Below, one piece after another: positions 22,851-36,051 of a DNA stretch of 64,000 nt. The notes beneath the pieces were generated by a model. That model saw only the letters and a program-made list of their open reading frames with translations. It did no database searches and was not told the origin of the DNA. The position numbers and the translations under genes were made by a program. The stretch covers positions 2,356,001 through 2,420,000 of the forward strand of contig OW386287.2 of assembly GCA_936432065.2 (NCBI GenBank). Direction: 5' to 3'. This stretch comes from Rutpela maculata (taxonomy: Eukaryota > Arthropoda > Insecta > Coleoptera > Cerambycidae). Position 1 is the stretch's first letter, and the number at the start of each line of letters is the position of its first letter.

Positions 22851-24262
22851 TAGTCCAGTCAATAAACGAGTTGTAGAGAACATTGAGGAGGGGAAAATTT
22901 TTCTCTTCAGGAATGTGTAGGAGGTAGTTAGGAGGTAAACATACTAAAAGTACCCGCCCCTAGCCCCGCCGCTTCAGGGGGAGAGGGGCGTGGAAAGGTT
23001 CCTTTTTTCGATTCTTCGCTTATAACTCGGAAATGATGCATCGTACGGAAAAAGGTAATCTATGCAAAGTTAAACGTAATTAAATTTTCCACAAGAATGT
23101 TTATATTCATTTTTTTCCTATGTGTTTATAGTTTACGAGATATTCACCAGCGAAAATCGATAATTAATAAAAACAATCAATTATGTACCTTGAATATTTC
23201 TATCAAAGCGGTTTACCGTGGTCTGCTAATAAATCACAGTCACAAAACAACCTTTATTTTACAACACTGGCCGTATTTACTAACGCAATATTTTGTCGAA
23301 ATCTATACATTTCCTTAAATATACAGTGTGGCTCACTTAAAATGAAGATACCCTTATAACTTTTTCATTTTGTTTCCGATTTGAATCAAACTTTACTCAA
23401 GTATAGAACAAATTAGGATCTACTTATGACCAGCTATAAAGGTAAAGCCACCTGCGGTACCAAAATATGAGGAAATAAATTAAAAATCATATTGATGGGT
23501 CTTGAGAAATTTCACGTAGCCACCACAAATTGCGGAAATTGAGGATCCCCTTTGCCAGATGAGCTTATGTATGAGAAATCCCCCATCAATAACCATGGTG
23601 TATGTACGTTTGTGGCGCCGATCGGATGCATTTTAGAATTTCTAACATTCGAAATGTCTTTCCTTTTTCAGCACATTTTTGTACTGCAGGTGGCTTTGCC
23701 TTTGCATCAGCCGAATGTTTTTCTGTTCATAAGTAAATTTTAATTTGTTCTATACTTGAGTAAAATTTGATTCAAATCGGAAACAAAATAAAAAAGTTAT
23801 AAGGGTTTCTTCATATTAAGTGAGTCACACTGTATATTTAAGGAAATGTATAGATTTCGACAAAATATTACGTCGAGTGTTGTAAAATAAAGATTGTTTT
23901 GTGACTGTGATTTATTAGTAGACCACGATAAACCGCTTTGATAGAAATATTCAAGGTACATAATTGATTTTTTTTTATTAATCATCGATTTTCGCTGGCG
24001 AGTATTTCGTAAACTATAACACATAGGAAGAAAATGAATATAAACATTCTTGTGGAAAATTTAATTATGTTTAATTTTGCATAGATTACCTTTTTCCATA
24101 CGACGCGACGCATCGTTTCCGAGTTATAAGCGAAGAATCGAAAAAAGGAACCTTTCCACCCCCCTCCCCTCCTAACTACCCTCAACACATCTCTGAAGAG
24201 GAAAATTCTCCCCTCCTAAATGTTCTCTACAATCCCCTTTTGGGCATACATTGATTGGACTA
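22851..24262. mobile_element. Foldback element with TA|GTCCAGTCAAT ends, 1.4 kb
   Basis: TAGTCCAGTCAAT at 22851 pairs with ATTGATTGGACTA ending at 24262, so the ends are GTCCAGTCAAT-type inside TA. Long arms follow (about 22860-23430 and 23730-24255) with matching blocks: GGAACCTTTCCAC, CATAGATTACC, CTGTGATTTATTA and ACTTGAGTAAAATTTG against their complements. About 300 bases in the middle are unpaired. Frames read through both arms give mirror-image peptides and are not genes. The termini resemble those at 39.39 and 43.18 kb. Confidence 0.85.
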
Positions 24263-24369
24263 TATCGCCAAACATAAAACCGTATAAATATAAGAAACTC
24301 AAGTGGAAATGATCAAAACTATTTAATTCATATTACTACAGGGAAATTAGCCAAAAAATGAGGAAACCT

Positions 24370-24635
24370 TGACAAAACTAGTAAAAACCCAAATCCACAA
24401 AAATCTCAAAAATGTCTCATTTATTCACGAAAAACTATGTTTTTCAAACTATGACCTTGAATATCTCGAAGGGGGGGGGGGGTAAAAATAAAAAGACAAC
24501 TTGTAGATAAATTAATTCTCTACAACTGCCACATTGAGATATTTGCATATCTGGGGTAGCCATGTTGGGATTTTTGTGGATTTGGGTTCGGTATACCCGA
24601 AAAATTTAGATTTTTACTAATTTTGTCCAGGTCAA
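24370..24635. repeat. Interrupted inverted repeat with G12 run
   Basis: CTTGACAAAACTAGTAAAAA (about 24370) and AACCCAAATCCACAAAAATC (about 24388) reappear inverted at about 24569-24633, in the order expected of two arms with unequal spacers. ATATCTCG lies at 24461, followed by twelve Gs (24471-24482), and a GAGATATTTG motif at about 24536. Confidence 0.65.
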
Positions 24636-25129
24636 ATACTAATTTCTCTAGACTATATCGTTTCTCGTATTGGTTGAATGAAAACTGAAAATTTACCTTC
24701 GGCCTTTCAAACTGTAACAGAAAATTCTATTTTGTTGACTTAACCGAAATGCCAAACAGTCAAACAGTGTTTGCATTTAAGATGTGTGAAGAGATTGAAA
24801 GGTAACGTTAAAGACGCATATTGACTGCGGAAACATGGATTTTATGATGCATACATAACAATATGTGATGTAATAAATATGCTAACACTGTAAACGTTCA
24901 TAAACGTTTTGTGAATATCCATTATCTAGTTCGGTGGCGGAGTTTGTTTGAAGAAAGGCCACCGAAAGTGCTAACTAATTTAACGCCGTATGCAAATTGA
25001 TTTTGTGTGTGTTAACCTTGAATTGCTATTTACCGACAAAAATGCAAGCTTTTTAGGCATCCGTTATTCGCAGGAACTTTTCTACCAGGAAACGTATAAA
25101 ATGCGATGCCAAATCACACTGAATGCATA

Positions 25130-25560
25130 ATCTAAAGAAAAAGGATTTTTACTTCTAAATTCTCGAAAATATATATTTTTTGAAGTGTTCGGAGGTGCCT
25201 CTTGAGTATTTTGCCGGAGTAGGATGGGGCGGAGGATTGGCCCTAATCGCCATTTTTGCGAAAAGTTTAAATGTAAATATCTCGCAAACCGCTGGTGCTA
25301 CGCCAAAAATTATGTCTTCTATATTTTTCAGAGAGGTCGAGGAAACTTTCCAAATTTGATAAAAGTCTGTAAAAGTCATGTAAATAATACAATTGTATGT
25401 ACTTATTTGGTATCAAAATGAAGCTTGCATCATCTCGAATCAGATGGCACCATAAAATACGCTATCAATATACCCAATGGAACGGAAAGTTAGAAGGAAA
25501 AGTTCCTGGTTTTCCGTACAGACTTTTATCAAAGGAAAGTTTCCTCGACCAATCTCTGAT
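25130..25560. repeat. Inverted repeat pair near 25.3-25.56 kb
   Basis: CAGAGAGGTCGAGGAAACTT (about 25330) and GATAAAAGTCTGTA pair with TACAGACTTTTATC (about 25517) and AAGTTTCCTCGACC (to about 25555). ATATCTCGC occurs at about 25277. The spacer holds no recognisable gene. 24636-25130 is featureless. Confidence 0.65.
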
Positions 25561-26469
25561 ATTTTTTATTAAAAATGAATTTCTATTATAATATGCATTA
25601 TAAGACAAGAATATAGGTGTAAACGAAAATATAATAAATATTAATGAAACATGACGGCGAATAACAAAAATAGCTTGACCTCGTTCATTAAAATAAAATG
25701 TTTTTCTTTCCTCGGCACATTAAAACAAGTGCAATAATCATTTAAAGGTGATAAAATATGACCAAATTCTTATGTAAAGATGTTTAATAGTGACATTTGT
25801 AAATGCAACATTGTCGTCGCACGATTATTATAACCATTTAACAATAATTAATAAACATTACTTATTTTAAACAGATATCACGTTATTTATGGTTGTTTAT
25901 TTTTTGGCATTTTGTTCTCTTTTTATTCACGTACTGACGTTTGTTCTTGGTTAAATAACCGAAGATGAACAAACCGCCATGCCATTTGGTTTATACGAGT
26001 GAATAAAACATTATTTGATTTTAAATGAGAAATTATTAATTACCATGAATCACATCATGCCACCTACAAATGCGCACAACCAAAGAAACAAGGAGTTAGC
26101 AGTAGTTATTTTTTTGGTAAACAAGTTACTAATGAAATAATTACAATAATTATTCAAATGGTGAATCATAGGTAATGTTTGAATTTTTGACCTACTGAAC
26201 TGGGTCTATTAACAGCTTAAATTTAAAATATTCCTTAGTAGGTAGCAAGATGGCTTATGAATAATTATATACTATATTATTAAATATTAACTACTTTACT
26301 CTATGACTTTTGTAGTATTTACTTTGACGTTTTAAAAACCGCTTTCTTTGAACATCTCAGGAGCTATTTGCACAAGCATATCATGAAAATTTTGTCTTCT
26401 ACCAAATTCCATGTATAATTTACTTTGCAAATAATGTTTTCCATTTTCGGTTGGATGACCCACAGTACT
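25561..26469. other. AT-rich, no gene recognised
   Basis: I see nothing supportable here beyond short frames and poly-A/T tracts. Confidence 0.4.
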
Positions 26470-26720
26470 TGAATATTCTACTTAATGATCTCCCCTTATT
26501 AATTGAGGTAGTACTTAATGCCCAAATAAGGTAATGTGGTTTAAGCACGATGGAGCTCTTAGTTATTCTATTTTAGAAGGCAACATTAAACAAAATTTTG
26601 ACGACAATGAATAGGACAGAGTAGTCCAGTAGCAGCTTGGCCATTTCACTCTCCTGATCTAAACCTCTTTGATATTTACCTACCCAACCAACAAACAAGC
26701 AAAATAGATCAATCACTGTT
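26470..26720 (+). pseudogene. Mariner-like transposase remnant
   Basis: Frames at 26480-26720 read NDLPLLIEVVLNAQIR, then MWFKHDGAPSYS, and after a frame change SLAISLS (or AWPFHSPDLN with corrections) followed by LFDIYLP. MWFQHDGAPPH...WPxRSPDLxPLDFYLWG is the standard DDE/D region of a large mariner-related family common in insects. Stops and frameshifts interrupt it. No TIRs were found. Confidence 0.6.
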
Positions 26721-27860
26721 TTACGAGATCTTCAACTATTATGAAAATAATCAGAGAGTGGTGTGAACAAATTCTATTTTAGCAAAACCATTTTTTTGTA
26801 GTTTAACATTAATATATGAAAATAAAGAGAACTTCCGGCAAGTATGTTTAGATTGAGGTTAATCCCAAGTAAAATATAAATATCTATTACAAATATACGT
26901 ACATAAGTAGATAAAGACATAATGCTTTGTTTGTTTAATATTTTATAAAACTCTAGTGTGTATTTAAGCCGTTTTATTTTATTAAATACATAAAATGATA
27001 TCATCTCTTTGGTACAAGTTTTGCACGTTCATATAAACTGAGTACGTTTCAACTATAAGGGTCAATTGCTATCAAAGTAATTTAAAACCCATTTTTTTTA
27101 TTTTCATTTTCATTTGCATTTGTTATTATAAAAATATGTCACGAAGTCATCGTATAATCTTTATATGTTAAAAACACCGTTATCTGATATTTCTGGTTAG
27201 TTTAGGCGCGTATCCGAAAAATGTATACAAGCTAGCAAATCTATACAGCACCTAAAAAATGTACAATATATTTTTGCTGTACCTACAAAATAAAAAAAAT
27301 TAAAATTTAAAACACCAAAAATGGGAATAAAAAATGTCACCGTCGCGTCCTCGGTTCATTATTCAATTAACTTTATTTAACCATAATTAAACGTTCATTG
27401 TAAGTTGTAATTCACGTATTCAATTACCGAAACACTAACATTTAGTTTTATAAATGAGCCCCATAAAAAATCTTTGCTTTTAAAAATAAGTAGTCACTTC
27501 CCATCTCTAATTATAGGACAATTATAAAATCATAAACGTCACATTATATCGGCGAATAAACATATTAAACGAATCAGTTACTAACATAATATTAAGATTT
27601 TTTCTGTGCTCGTCTGTCACACAAATAAACATTATTAGCTCATTTTCTACGATGGACAAAACTTATGCAGAAACACATGTTCATCATACTACTATTAACA
27701 AAGTTTTTCGTAGGTATGTATCTATTTGAACTATAATTTTCTGGTATCGTACAACAAAACTCTAGAAACAATAGTGGGGGAGCACGAAGTGAGCTTTGAT
27801 CTTAATCAAACACTACAGAAAAATTCCTGAACAGAGATTAGGTTGGCAAATGAGTCTTAA
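26721..27860. other. AT-rich, no gene recognised
   Basis: The only frame longer than 70 codons (26774-27004, minus) is low-complexity hydrophobic sequence with no recognisable domain. Confidence 0.4.
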
Positions 27861-27868
27861 TTTTCCAG

Positions 27869-28150
27869 ATGAAGCTAAAAGCTTCGGTGAGGTCGTACGC
27901 ATATGGTGTGAAGCTGTCAGACCCGCTATGCAGCAAACGGGAACCAACTAAAATAATTAATGCATGGGTCACAAAACACTACGAAGACGTTGTGAAGAAA
28001 AGTAAGAAGAAGAAGAAGAAGGGGGAGGAGAAAGAGGAGAAAAAATCCCTGTAGAGCTATTGATACTTGAGTGCCTTAAATTGTTAACAATAAAATGGTG
28101 TTAGAATTTCAATTTCTTAGTAAAATTATTTATTATTATTATTATTATCG
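27869..28150 (+). other. Retroposon-like 3' end with Lys-rich frame
   Basis: A 61-codon frame begins MKLKASVRSYAYG and ends in a Lys/Glu-rich tail with a stop at 28054. AATAAAA follows at 28089 and a (TTA)n run at about 28127-28148. A coding end, a polyA signal and a microsatellite tail in this order fits the 3' end of a retroposed sequence. I do not recognise the protein. The frame could equally be chance. Confidence 0.3.
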
Positions 28151-29565
28151 GACGGTAGTTAGAAATTTCGACTGACACCCTTCTTAAACAGTGGAAATTT
28201 CGAGGAATTTAGTGATAAGTTAAATAACGCAGTAACACGTCGAGCAAAAAAAATAGTACTGTAATACGAATGCGGGGAATCATCTCAATCTAGCTAGGCC
28301 TTCACAATATCATAGCACATGTAAAGTCTGTATGCAAATCTAAGACAGAGGCAGTATGCTCTGAATATACTGATCTTCCGTAGGTAAATTGAACAGGTCC
28401 TTCTTTGACTTGTCTCTGTCACGGAAAACTCTTTCACCATTACAGAGATTTATTTTGTACCTATTTACTGTTGGATGCTTGTATGCAAGGGTTAGCCACA
28501 CCGCAAAGGGGTTCGAGTCCTATTGGACGCGTCTTCCCAGGCCAATGGGGTATTTTCCTATTTTTTTTATGGCATAATATCATAGAATATGCATAAACAA
28601 GCCCCTTAATACAGATTTCCGTGAAGATAATTATCAATTTATTCAGAAAACAAAAGTTAAAAGTGGCGTGAAAAGCGTTTTAAATTTGTGACGTAAGTAA
28701 TCTGCCGATGACGTAGGTAGTCTGTGTTAATTTGTTGATAGAATGGTTTTATACAAAACAGTGTGGTGTTGCCAAGTTGAAATATTTTCTCCAGTTCTAG
28801 TAAAGATAATTGGAGAAAACGGAAGTATAAAACTTATTTATTAAATCAATTTTAATATATTCATCCACAAAATTTAATTTTGTGATGTAAAAAATAATAA
28901 CAGGCGTGAATTATTAAATATTTTAAATAATTTCTAATGCCGATTAGATTTTTTAAAACATATTTAGCAATATATGGCAACAATGTCAACGGTTAGTCAA
29001 ATGACAGATGTGTTCTAACGTCGTGTTGATTTGAAGCATTTCAATTTCTTTTATCAAGGTATTTGCTGTAATTTACAAATAGATAATGCCATTTAAAAGC
29101 TGTTTTATAAAAAGTTTTGGAAACACAAATATAAGTACTCCGGAATTTTTTTTTAACTGTTGAAAAATATGGATATTCGTAGAACTTGGTGGCAAGCTTC
29201 CAATATTTCTGATCCCATCTCTTCAAAAAACAAATTTTGTTTATGGAAAGAATCTATCATGTCATAATCAACTTTGGGCAAATTCACCTCCATCTTAATA
29301 GTTTATTGATAAAATATAAAAAACAAAATCAAACGCCACATAAACAAACAACAAATAAATTTAACCATCGGGTCTCTATCACTTGTATTATGTCAAGAAG
29401 TGACAACTGACAGCACGCAAGCAAAGTTGGAAGAGAGCCGGTTTTATACAATGTTGCTACATAATCCTCGCGGTGAATGTTGTTTACATTTTTAAGATAA
29501 CTTCTAAATAATAACAAACAAATACCTTTTAATTACTTCTAAATACATGTATATAATATTTATAG
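28151..29565. other. No gene recognised; B-box-like motif near 28,500
   Basis: GGGGTTCGAGTCC at about 28507 resembles a polymerase III B box, but there is no matching A box at tRNA distance. The rest is AT-rich sequence without visible structure. Confidence 0.35.
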
Positions 29566-32045
29566 TACAGTGACTGAAGGTAAAAATCAACTATTACCTC
29601 CGATTTCGGTGAACCTCCATCGATTTGCATGAAAATTTGGGATTGAGTATATTTTACCCTCAACTTCAAAAGTGACATATGCTCGACTTGCGCTTTTGCA
29701 TTTTGGGGGTGAAATCCACCCCTTTTGTTAAAAATGGGAAAAAATGCAGATTTAAGCATTCTGGCTAAGTAATCTCGTTTAATTAAATAAAATAAATATT
29801 TCTCAACACTTATATGCATGATTTATGATTTTAATTAATTTTTCAACCCTTTTAGCAACCACCCCTTAAATCGAAAATCATGAAAAAATCATTTTTTGTA
29901 TTTCTGAAATATGAAATCGCATATTAACATTACACAAACGGTTTGTTTAATATTTATGATATAATTTTTGGTTGACTCTGAAATTTCAACCCTTAAAAAC
30001 CACCCTCTTAATGCCGAATCATTGAAAAAATTGGTTTCAAGAAACTTTAATCATTTTAATAATACATTACTGAATTGAAATCTCATTTACTGAGTATTAA
30101 AGTAATTATTTATTTATTGCGAAATTTTCCACCCTTAAAAACTACCACTTGTAAAAATAATGGAAATTTTTTTTTCAGCTTTAATAGCTTTAATTATTTA
30201 GAATCTTTTTTATTACTTATGATAAACTTTATTAATATATTTCAAACTTTATTAATATTATTCTTTCCACATTCCCCAAACTACCCTACGTGCACAAATT
30301 GATGAAAAAGCATAATTTAACGTTAGAAACAATTTTTTCAGTGCTTATGTGACTTATAAAAATTGAATTTATTAATTAAGAGGAAAATGTATTAAAATAT
30401 ATGAAAAGTTTATTCATTTTTTATTTAAATAATGTTTCATAAATTAATCAAATAATAATAGTACATTAAATTTAATTTTTCACTCTTCATCAGAGCTCTC
30501 TTCACCAACTTCTCCTTCTTCATTAATTGGAGGGCTATTTTGGCAATTGTCCCCACTGCATGATCCGCAGGTTGCATTGCAAAATAACACAAATTAAATA
30601 ATTTTTAAGTGCTAACCACTAATAAAGGGTACCACGTGTATTTTACTCCGCTTTTGGAAATATACTGAAATATTCAATAGACACACAGCATACTAGAAAG
30701 CCCCACTATGTTTTCGAGCAGATGTTCAGAATTCCTTTCACTTTTTCTATCTTCAAAAGAAACATACACACACTCACACATGTATATTTTGTGAGCATGT
30801 ACCTATCGACACGTCTACTTCTTACTATCTCTCTTTTTTCCTATATATGCATACAAAATCTCTGCTCAAAAAATTTTTCCAAAAAAATGTTATTGGTTTT
30901 TTTACAATAACTCCGTTAATTTTTATGATATCAGGTTCATCCAAAAATCATTTGAAAGGTAATTTCAAGGGCTATAAGATCGTATTCTTTTAAAACCCTT
31001 ATTTTTAAAAGATAAAAGGTTAAAGGGCCCCGGTTACATGGTTCTCGCAGTAAAATTTAGGCTTTAAACGTTTCTATCTTGGTTATTTTTTATCCTACAA
31101 AAATAAAAAAAAACTAAAATCTTTGTTAAAAAAAAAAACTTAAATTTCGTTCTCTATTATTTTTTACATATATCGAGTATTTTTGGAGTTATTATCAAAA
31201 GAAAATGAAATTTACGAAAATTTGAAAAATTCTGATTTTTTTTAAATCATATTTTTTTTCAAAAATATGCATTCTAAATCGGTCAAAATTTTTAAAGTCA
31301 TTACTTATGCTAAAATAAAGAAAGTCTTATAGGGATTACTATAAATTTTAATTTTTGTGGAAATAGCCTAGGTTTTATTTTTCACTTTTTCCTAAAAAAT
31401 TCGAAAGGGTCCTTTTATTTTCATCATAACTTGCTTAATTTTGATGCTATCAACTTCTTCTACAGCTCATTTGATAGGTATTTCTGAGTACTTTGAAAAG
31501 GTTCAGTAAGTATATTTTATAAAATGCATCGTTTTCCCGTTATTTAAGCTTGAATACTTAGATTTGAGTACTCGCCGAAAAAAAATATACATTCAATTAC
31601 CTATAGCTCACTTTGAATTAATATTAAAAGGTTTTTTAAGAAAGGAATTTATTCGTTTTTTTTATTAGCTTCAATTTTGGTAATGACAACTTTTTTGAAA
31701 AAACTTATAGTTTTTGAGTTATTTATGAAAAACCGCTTTAAAACATGCATTTTTTCACGAAAAATCAAAATCTTTGATCTTTAATAACTCAAAAAGTATT
31801 GATTTATTTTAATAACTTTATATAACAAATTTTGCTTAGAATTGGTCCCTCTATCGATTACTGGGGTTATTCTTCATAAAATAATTTCCACCCCCGAGAA
31901 GGGGTGGCATGAACCCCCAGGTTAAAAGCGCAAGTTGGCACTATGTCACTTTTGTTTCTTGAGGTATCCTCTAACTACTCACAAATTTTCATGAAAAGCG
32001 ATGGAGGTTCAACGAAATCGGAGGTGAAAACCTTCAGTGACTGTA
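29566..32045. mobile_element. Foldback element TA|CAGTGACTGAAGG, 2.5 kb
   Basis: TACAGTGACTGAAGG (29566-29580) pairs with CCTTCAGTGACTGTA (31 bases before and up to 32045), with TA as likely target duplication. The inverted similarity runs about 175 bases inward: TTACCTCCGATTTCG and GAACCTCCATCG; GTGACATA...CTTGCGCTTTT; GGGGTG..ATCCACCCC. Internally there are degenerate repeats, for example a module around CATTTGAAAGGTAATTTC near 30.95 kb echoed near 31.47 kb. A CxC-family C-terminus lies at 30.48-30.59 kb on the minus strand. Confidence 0.85.
30480..30590 (-). pseudogene. CxC-family gene remnant, copy 2 (C-terminus)
   Basis: The minus strand reads CNATCGSCSGDNCQNSPPIN, then an acidic tail EEGEVGEESSDEE and a stop near 30484. 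This matches the C-terminal pattern CxxCxGxxCxN plus acidic tail of the other three copies. The upstream LPPT and GCDT parts are missing. It lies inside the foldback element at 29.57-32.05 kb, in an otherwise non-coding, very AT-rich interior. Confidence 0.6.
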
Positions 32046-32310
32046 CTATTATTGATTTTCAAGATATTGAGCAAAATAAAAGTGTTATAGGTAAAATAAT
32101 GTAAAGTAAATACACAATTTCGCATACATATAAGATAGTTACAGTCTAAGTGAAAGTTGTCTATTATTGGTTAAATTATTTCCCTCCAAATAAAATCATG
32201 TGAAATCTGTGTCTAGACGGGCAAATTCTTATTTCTATTTAAGAAATTATTGTTTTGGTTTAAATTGACTATGCAGTAATTGTTAAAGTAATAACATTAC
32301 TTGATATATC

Positions 32311-33000
32311 TCACCAAAACTGAATTTTAAAAAAATGGGAAATACCCCATTCATCAACCCTTTCATTTATTCTGTGCCTTTTGTGTCCTGGTACCCACGT
32401 CACGGTCACTTTGTTCTGGATGATTAGGTCCAAATGGGCATTTATGCTATCCCATACTAGTCTTGAATTAACCTGCTTGGAATCGACTGCCTTGGCATTC
32501 GGAAAAAATGGCAATTGCCTGGTTAACGTTTCCTTGCCCCATTATTTCCTTTACACACCACTGTAAAGCGGCCACTTCAGCCTGAAATACTGTGGGGTGT
32601 ATTCCTAGACTTATCAAGATTTTTGTTTCCGATCTTATCTTTGGGCTGATACTGGAGGATCGTCTTTTTAGTTGTCTGTCTGGTATCTTCATTTGAATTT
32701 TTTTTATAGAAGTTACACTTTGAAACCACAGTGTCCTTGGGCATTCCCAGCCTTCAGCTATGAGTATAACTTTTGGTGCTCTGTTCCGTGTTGTTGCCTT
32801 ATGGGCGTTGTGCCTTGAATTAGCCTGTGCACCACTGAACGAGCTTCCCCTTGGATAAATATATGAAGTGGTGGCACATTTAAAAGATCCGTGGGAGCAG
32901 CTTTTACGGCCCTCGTGGCGCACCGGAAAGCAAGCTTTTGTACTCCACTTAATAGCCTTATTGCTCTCAGTTGCAGTGTCTAGACACTTTTCAACTCTAA
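32311..33000 (-). pseudogene. Non-LTR retroelement: RT tail and RNase H domain remnant
   Basis: On the minus strand the order is: LLSGVQKLAFRCATRAVKAA and PPLHIFIQGEARSVVHRLI (C-terminal region of a Jockey/R1/I-type reverse transcriptase, about 33000-32800), then a linker with several frame changes, then FQAEVAALQW, FSECQ and VTWVPGHKRHRINERVDEW (RNase H; 32610-32340). The conserved RNase H acidic residues are visible as E in AEVAALQ, an E where D is usual in SDCQ, and D in ERVDE. At least three frameshifts are needed. The catalytic RT core (YADD) is absent. Confidence 0.75.
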
Positions 33001-34004
33001 GGAGCCAACAAATACGCTAGACCTCAATCCCAAAGAAGCTTCAGTGTTGACCCCATCCACAATTTATGAGATCTAAGGGACGTTGTTACTGGAATTTTTT
33101 ACCCTAAATTCATACCGCAATACAATATCTATGAAAGTATTCAATGCAGAGAGGTCGGATTAGGCTCCTTTTCGTAAAGAAAAAAAGTCTTGTACACTTT
33201 TTACGACATTTTGTTCGGAAACATGTCATATCTAAGTCTTTTTTTTCGTCCTACATTGGATTATAACTCACACCTGCAACGTTTACCAAGCAGCGGTAGG
33301 CATTTTAAGCATAATAAAATATCTAGTACATAAATAAACGTTCAGGAACATTTGCCCACCCTGTACCAAGCAGCAATAATACAGCTGTGTGAAGTTTATG
33401 TGTGCGATATTTAACTGCGAATAGTCTCCTTTGGCAACCTTCATGGTACGTAAATGGCCTTGGTAAAAAAAAGAATTCCTTGTCTCGTCGTGCATCGCCT
33501 ACGAATTGTTCCCCATATAAGTTTACAGAATTGCGACTAGACCCCGTCTGTATCTACGCTAATAATGCAATAAGAAAGCAACAGCAGAAATTTATTACGC
33601 CGAGCATAGAGCAGCTCTTATCCTTAATGAATAGGAATTTATCTGGAGGCGCAATGCCTCTTTTTCATGTACGGGAAAATAATTAAAATTATGTGCACGT
33701 AGGTCAGTTATTTGTTTTTCGTTGGCGGATCAATCGATAGCCTTCGATTCAAATTTAAAACGATGCCAATATGATATCACTGACATGTACACGGTATCTT
33801 TGTTATGGTGTCCATTAACACTTATAATATGCTCAACGTGCTTTCGAAGACCCTGTACCTGCAAAATATTTACAACTGGAATATGTTAGGTATGGTTTCC
33901 GGTCATTTTTTGCATACTGAATAGGAATAAAATAAGTAAAAAGCGCTGCTACTATTTTCATATCAAGATGTCCCATATAAGTCTCTTCCTATCCAAGTTC
34001 TTCA
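33001..34004. other. No gene recognised
   Basis: A 94-codon frame (33402-33686, plus) starts MRYLTANSLLW and has no domain I recognise. TACCAAGCAGC(G/A) occurs at about 33285 and 33365, a short duplication. Nothing else is supported. Confidence 0.35.
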
Positions 34005-35030
34005 CTACCACCCCCACCTCTTTATCAAAGGAGTGGCTTTTATGGATTCTTACTCGGTTCATTTACCTATTTACTCCCATTTATCTCTCCAAATCTTCAT
34101 TGGAACCTACAATATCAAAATATAATCTATAGTTCCCACCATAGTTCCCGTTATAAGGAGTTATAATACATAGATGTATCAAATTTCAAGTCAATATCAT
34201 AAACCGTTTCAGTGTAATTAGGAAGTTTCCTATTTTAGAAATATCATGTACATTCAACCTCATTTAAGTAGTCTTTCAGTTAACTAGTCAAACAAAAAAA
34301 AATCATCTCGATATCTGAAACACTCACGAACTTATTTATTTTCTTATTTGAATACTTCGCGCTAGACTGTGACGTCACAGTACACAACTCGCTGTTATTT
34401 TAGGCATAATTACTTCTTCAAATGATTAAAACGTTAAACAAGCCTAACTACAAAAATATCTTACGCTGTGTCCGGTAAGAATAATACTGAATGAACTAAA
34501 CTTCGGGTGCCCGCGCCCGCTCGCTGTTGACGGAATCATGTACTGTGAGGTCATCCAGTCTCAGCCCAGATGAGCGCTAACTTTTAGATAATTTAAAAAA
34601 AGAGATAATTAAAAAAAAAATTACAGATTTTTTTTAGATTTTTACGACTATTTATTAATAGAAAATGAGAAAAATGGAAACTTCCTAACTGTGCGTACAA
34701 AAAAAGGTTACAGAGAGACAGACATTTTTCTTTTGCTCAAACTTAAAGTCTCGACGTTTCATGACATTCTAAGTCTATTTGAACAAAAAGGAACCACTGC
34801 CTAAGGAATCACTACCTCCACATCCAGATATCCGGTGCGGGTGGTAGTGGGAATAGCTGAGGACAAAAAAAATTGAGGCCCTTGGTTCTTGTACACACTC
34901 TAAATCACAATTTTATATATTCACTCATTTCAATAATGGGGTGGTGCTAATAGGGGTGGTAGTGAAGGTGGCTGATGCCAGAAAAAAATGTTGGGCCTTT
35001 GCTTTGCATCAATATGCATTGTTATAGATC
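34005..35030 (+). repeat. Element X, copy C (rearranged and interrupted)
   Basis: 34010-34216 and 34689-34790 carry the X order TTTACCTATTTA, CAAATTTCAAGTCAATAT, AACCGTTTCAG, then GACAGAC, CTCGACGTTTCATGACATTC and CTATTTGAACAA. They are split by a 472-bp insertion. A second, left-end X fragment follows directly (34790-35030: CACTGCCTAAGGAATCACTA, CCTCCACATCC, CTTGTACACACTC). Confidence 0.7.
34217..34688. mobile_element. MITE inserted into element X copy C
   Basis: Ends TTAGGAAGTTTCC (34217-34229) and GGAAACTTCCTAA (34676-34688) are perfect complements. Comparing with uninterrupted X copies (CAGAGTAAACGTGCGCAC) shows the break falls between GTGTAA and CTGTGCGTAC, so the insertion borders are independently supported. 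The target is probably TA. The interior has a GTGACGTCAC palindrome near 34370 and no coding sequence. Confidence 0.75.
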
Positions 35031-36051
35031 CCACTGATTTCACCTTAGCCGGGAAATGAGGACAGCGATGAACTGAACATCAATAGTGTAAGCAGCACGT
35101 GTCATTGAGCGACGTTGATTTGATAAGCCTTTTTAAAAATTATTTTGAATTACACTCCTAGCCCAGTCATTTAAGTTGTATTTTCTAAAAAAATACAACA
35201 TAAGATGTTCCAAAGGGACTCTCTTTATTTTGGCGTCACAGATGATTTCTCAAAAGTCCATAAAGCCAACTGGACGGCTACAATAGTTACAGCAGGTCAA
35301 ATGACAAGAAAATCGGTTTTTCTCAAATATCTCGTAAATCATCGGTTTTACGTTAATTTTGGTTTTTATAAAATTTGTTCGTGAGATAAATCTGCATAAA
35401 AAATAGGCTATTGTCTATGTACAAAAAAAAGAGGGTTGAAAGGAACTAAAACGTTAAAGGGTTTTTATTGTTCAATTGACCCTAAGATATGAAAAAACCG
35501 CGGAGTGCTACCATTTAAAGTGGGGTGCGTTTTTGCACGAAAACTATGAATATTTTCTATAAACACGTCAATAGAAAAGTGTGTAGAGAATTAAATTTCC
35601 AATCGAAATGGCACCTTCAGAAGTCAAAATTTTTTTTTTTACAAAAATACGTCCAAAAAACAAAACAAAAAAAACGAAAAAAAAATGCAATTTTGAATTT
35701 TAGCCTGTAACTATTTTTCGGGTACATTTAGGCATAGACATTGCTGCATAACCAAAAATGCTGGCGTTTTACCCGTTAAAATGAGATTTTGTAAACAGTT
35801 TTACGATTAATAGTGACCGAGATATAGCGTTTCAAAGTTTGCAACTTTTAACTTTTTTTGCTAATTTTTACTATTTTTTTTTCAAATTTCGTCCTGTAAC
35901 TTTTTTCCGAGTGAATTTAGGTGTAGACATTATTATATTAAAGTGAAAGCTGACTTTAAGCCCGTTGAAATGGTGGCTGGTAAAAGTCTCTACGACAAGT
36001 AGAAACCTAGATACAGCGTTTCGAAGAGTGTTACTTTTATTAACTTTCTTC

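Noticed and set aside
28389..28596. Two overlapping 62-63-codon frames and a tRNA-like B box
   Set aside because: No A box at the right distance and no protein domain; overlapping frames in a short stretch are chance.
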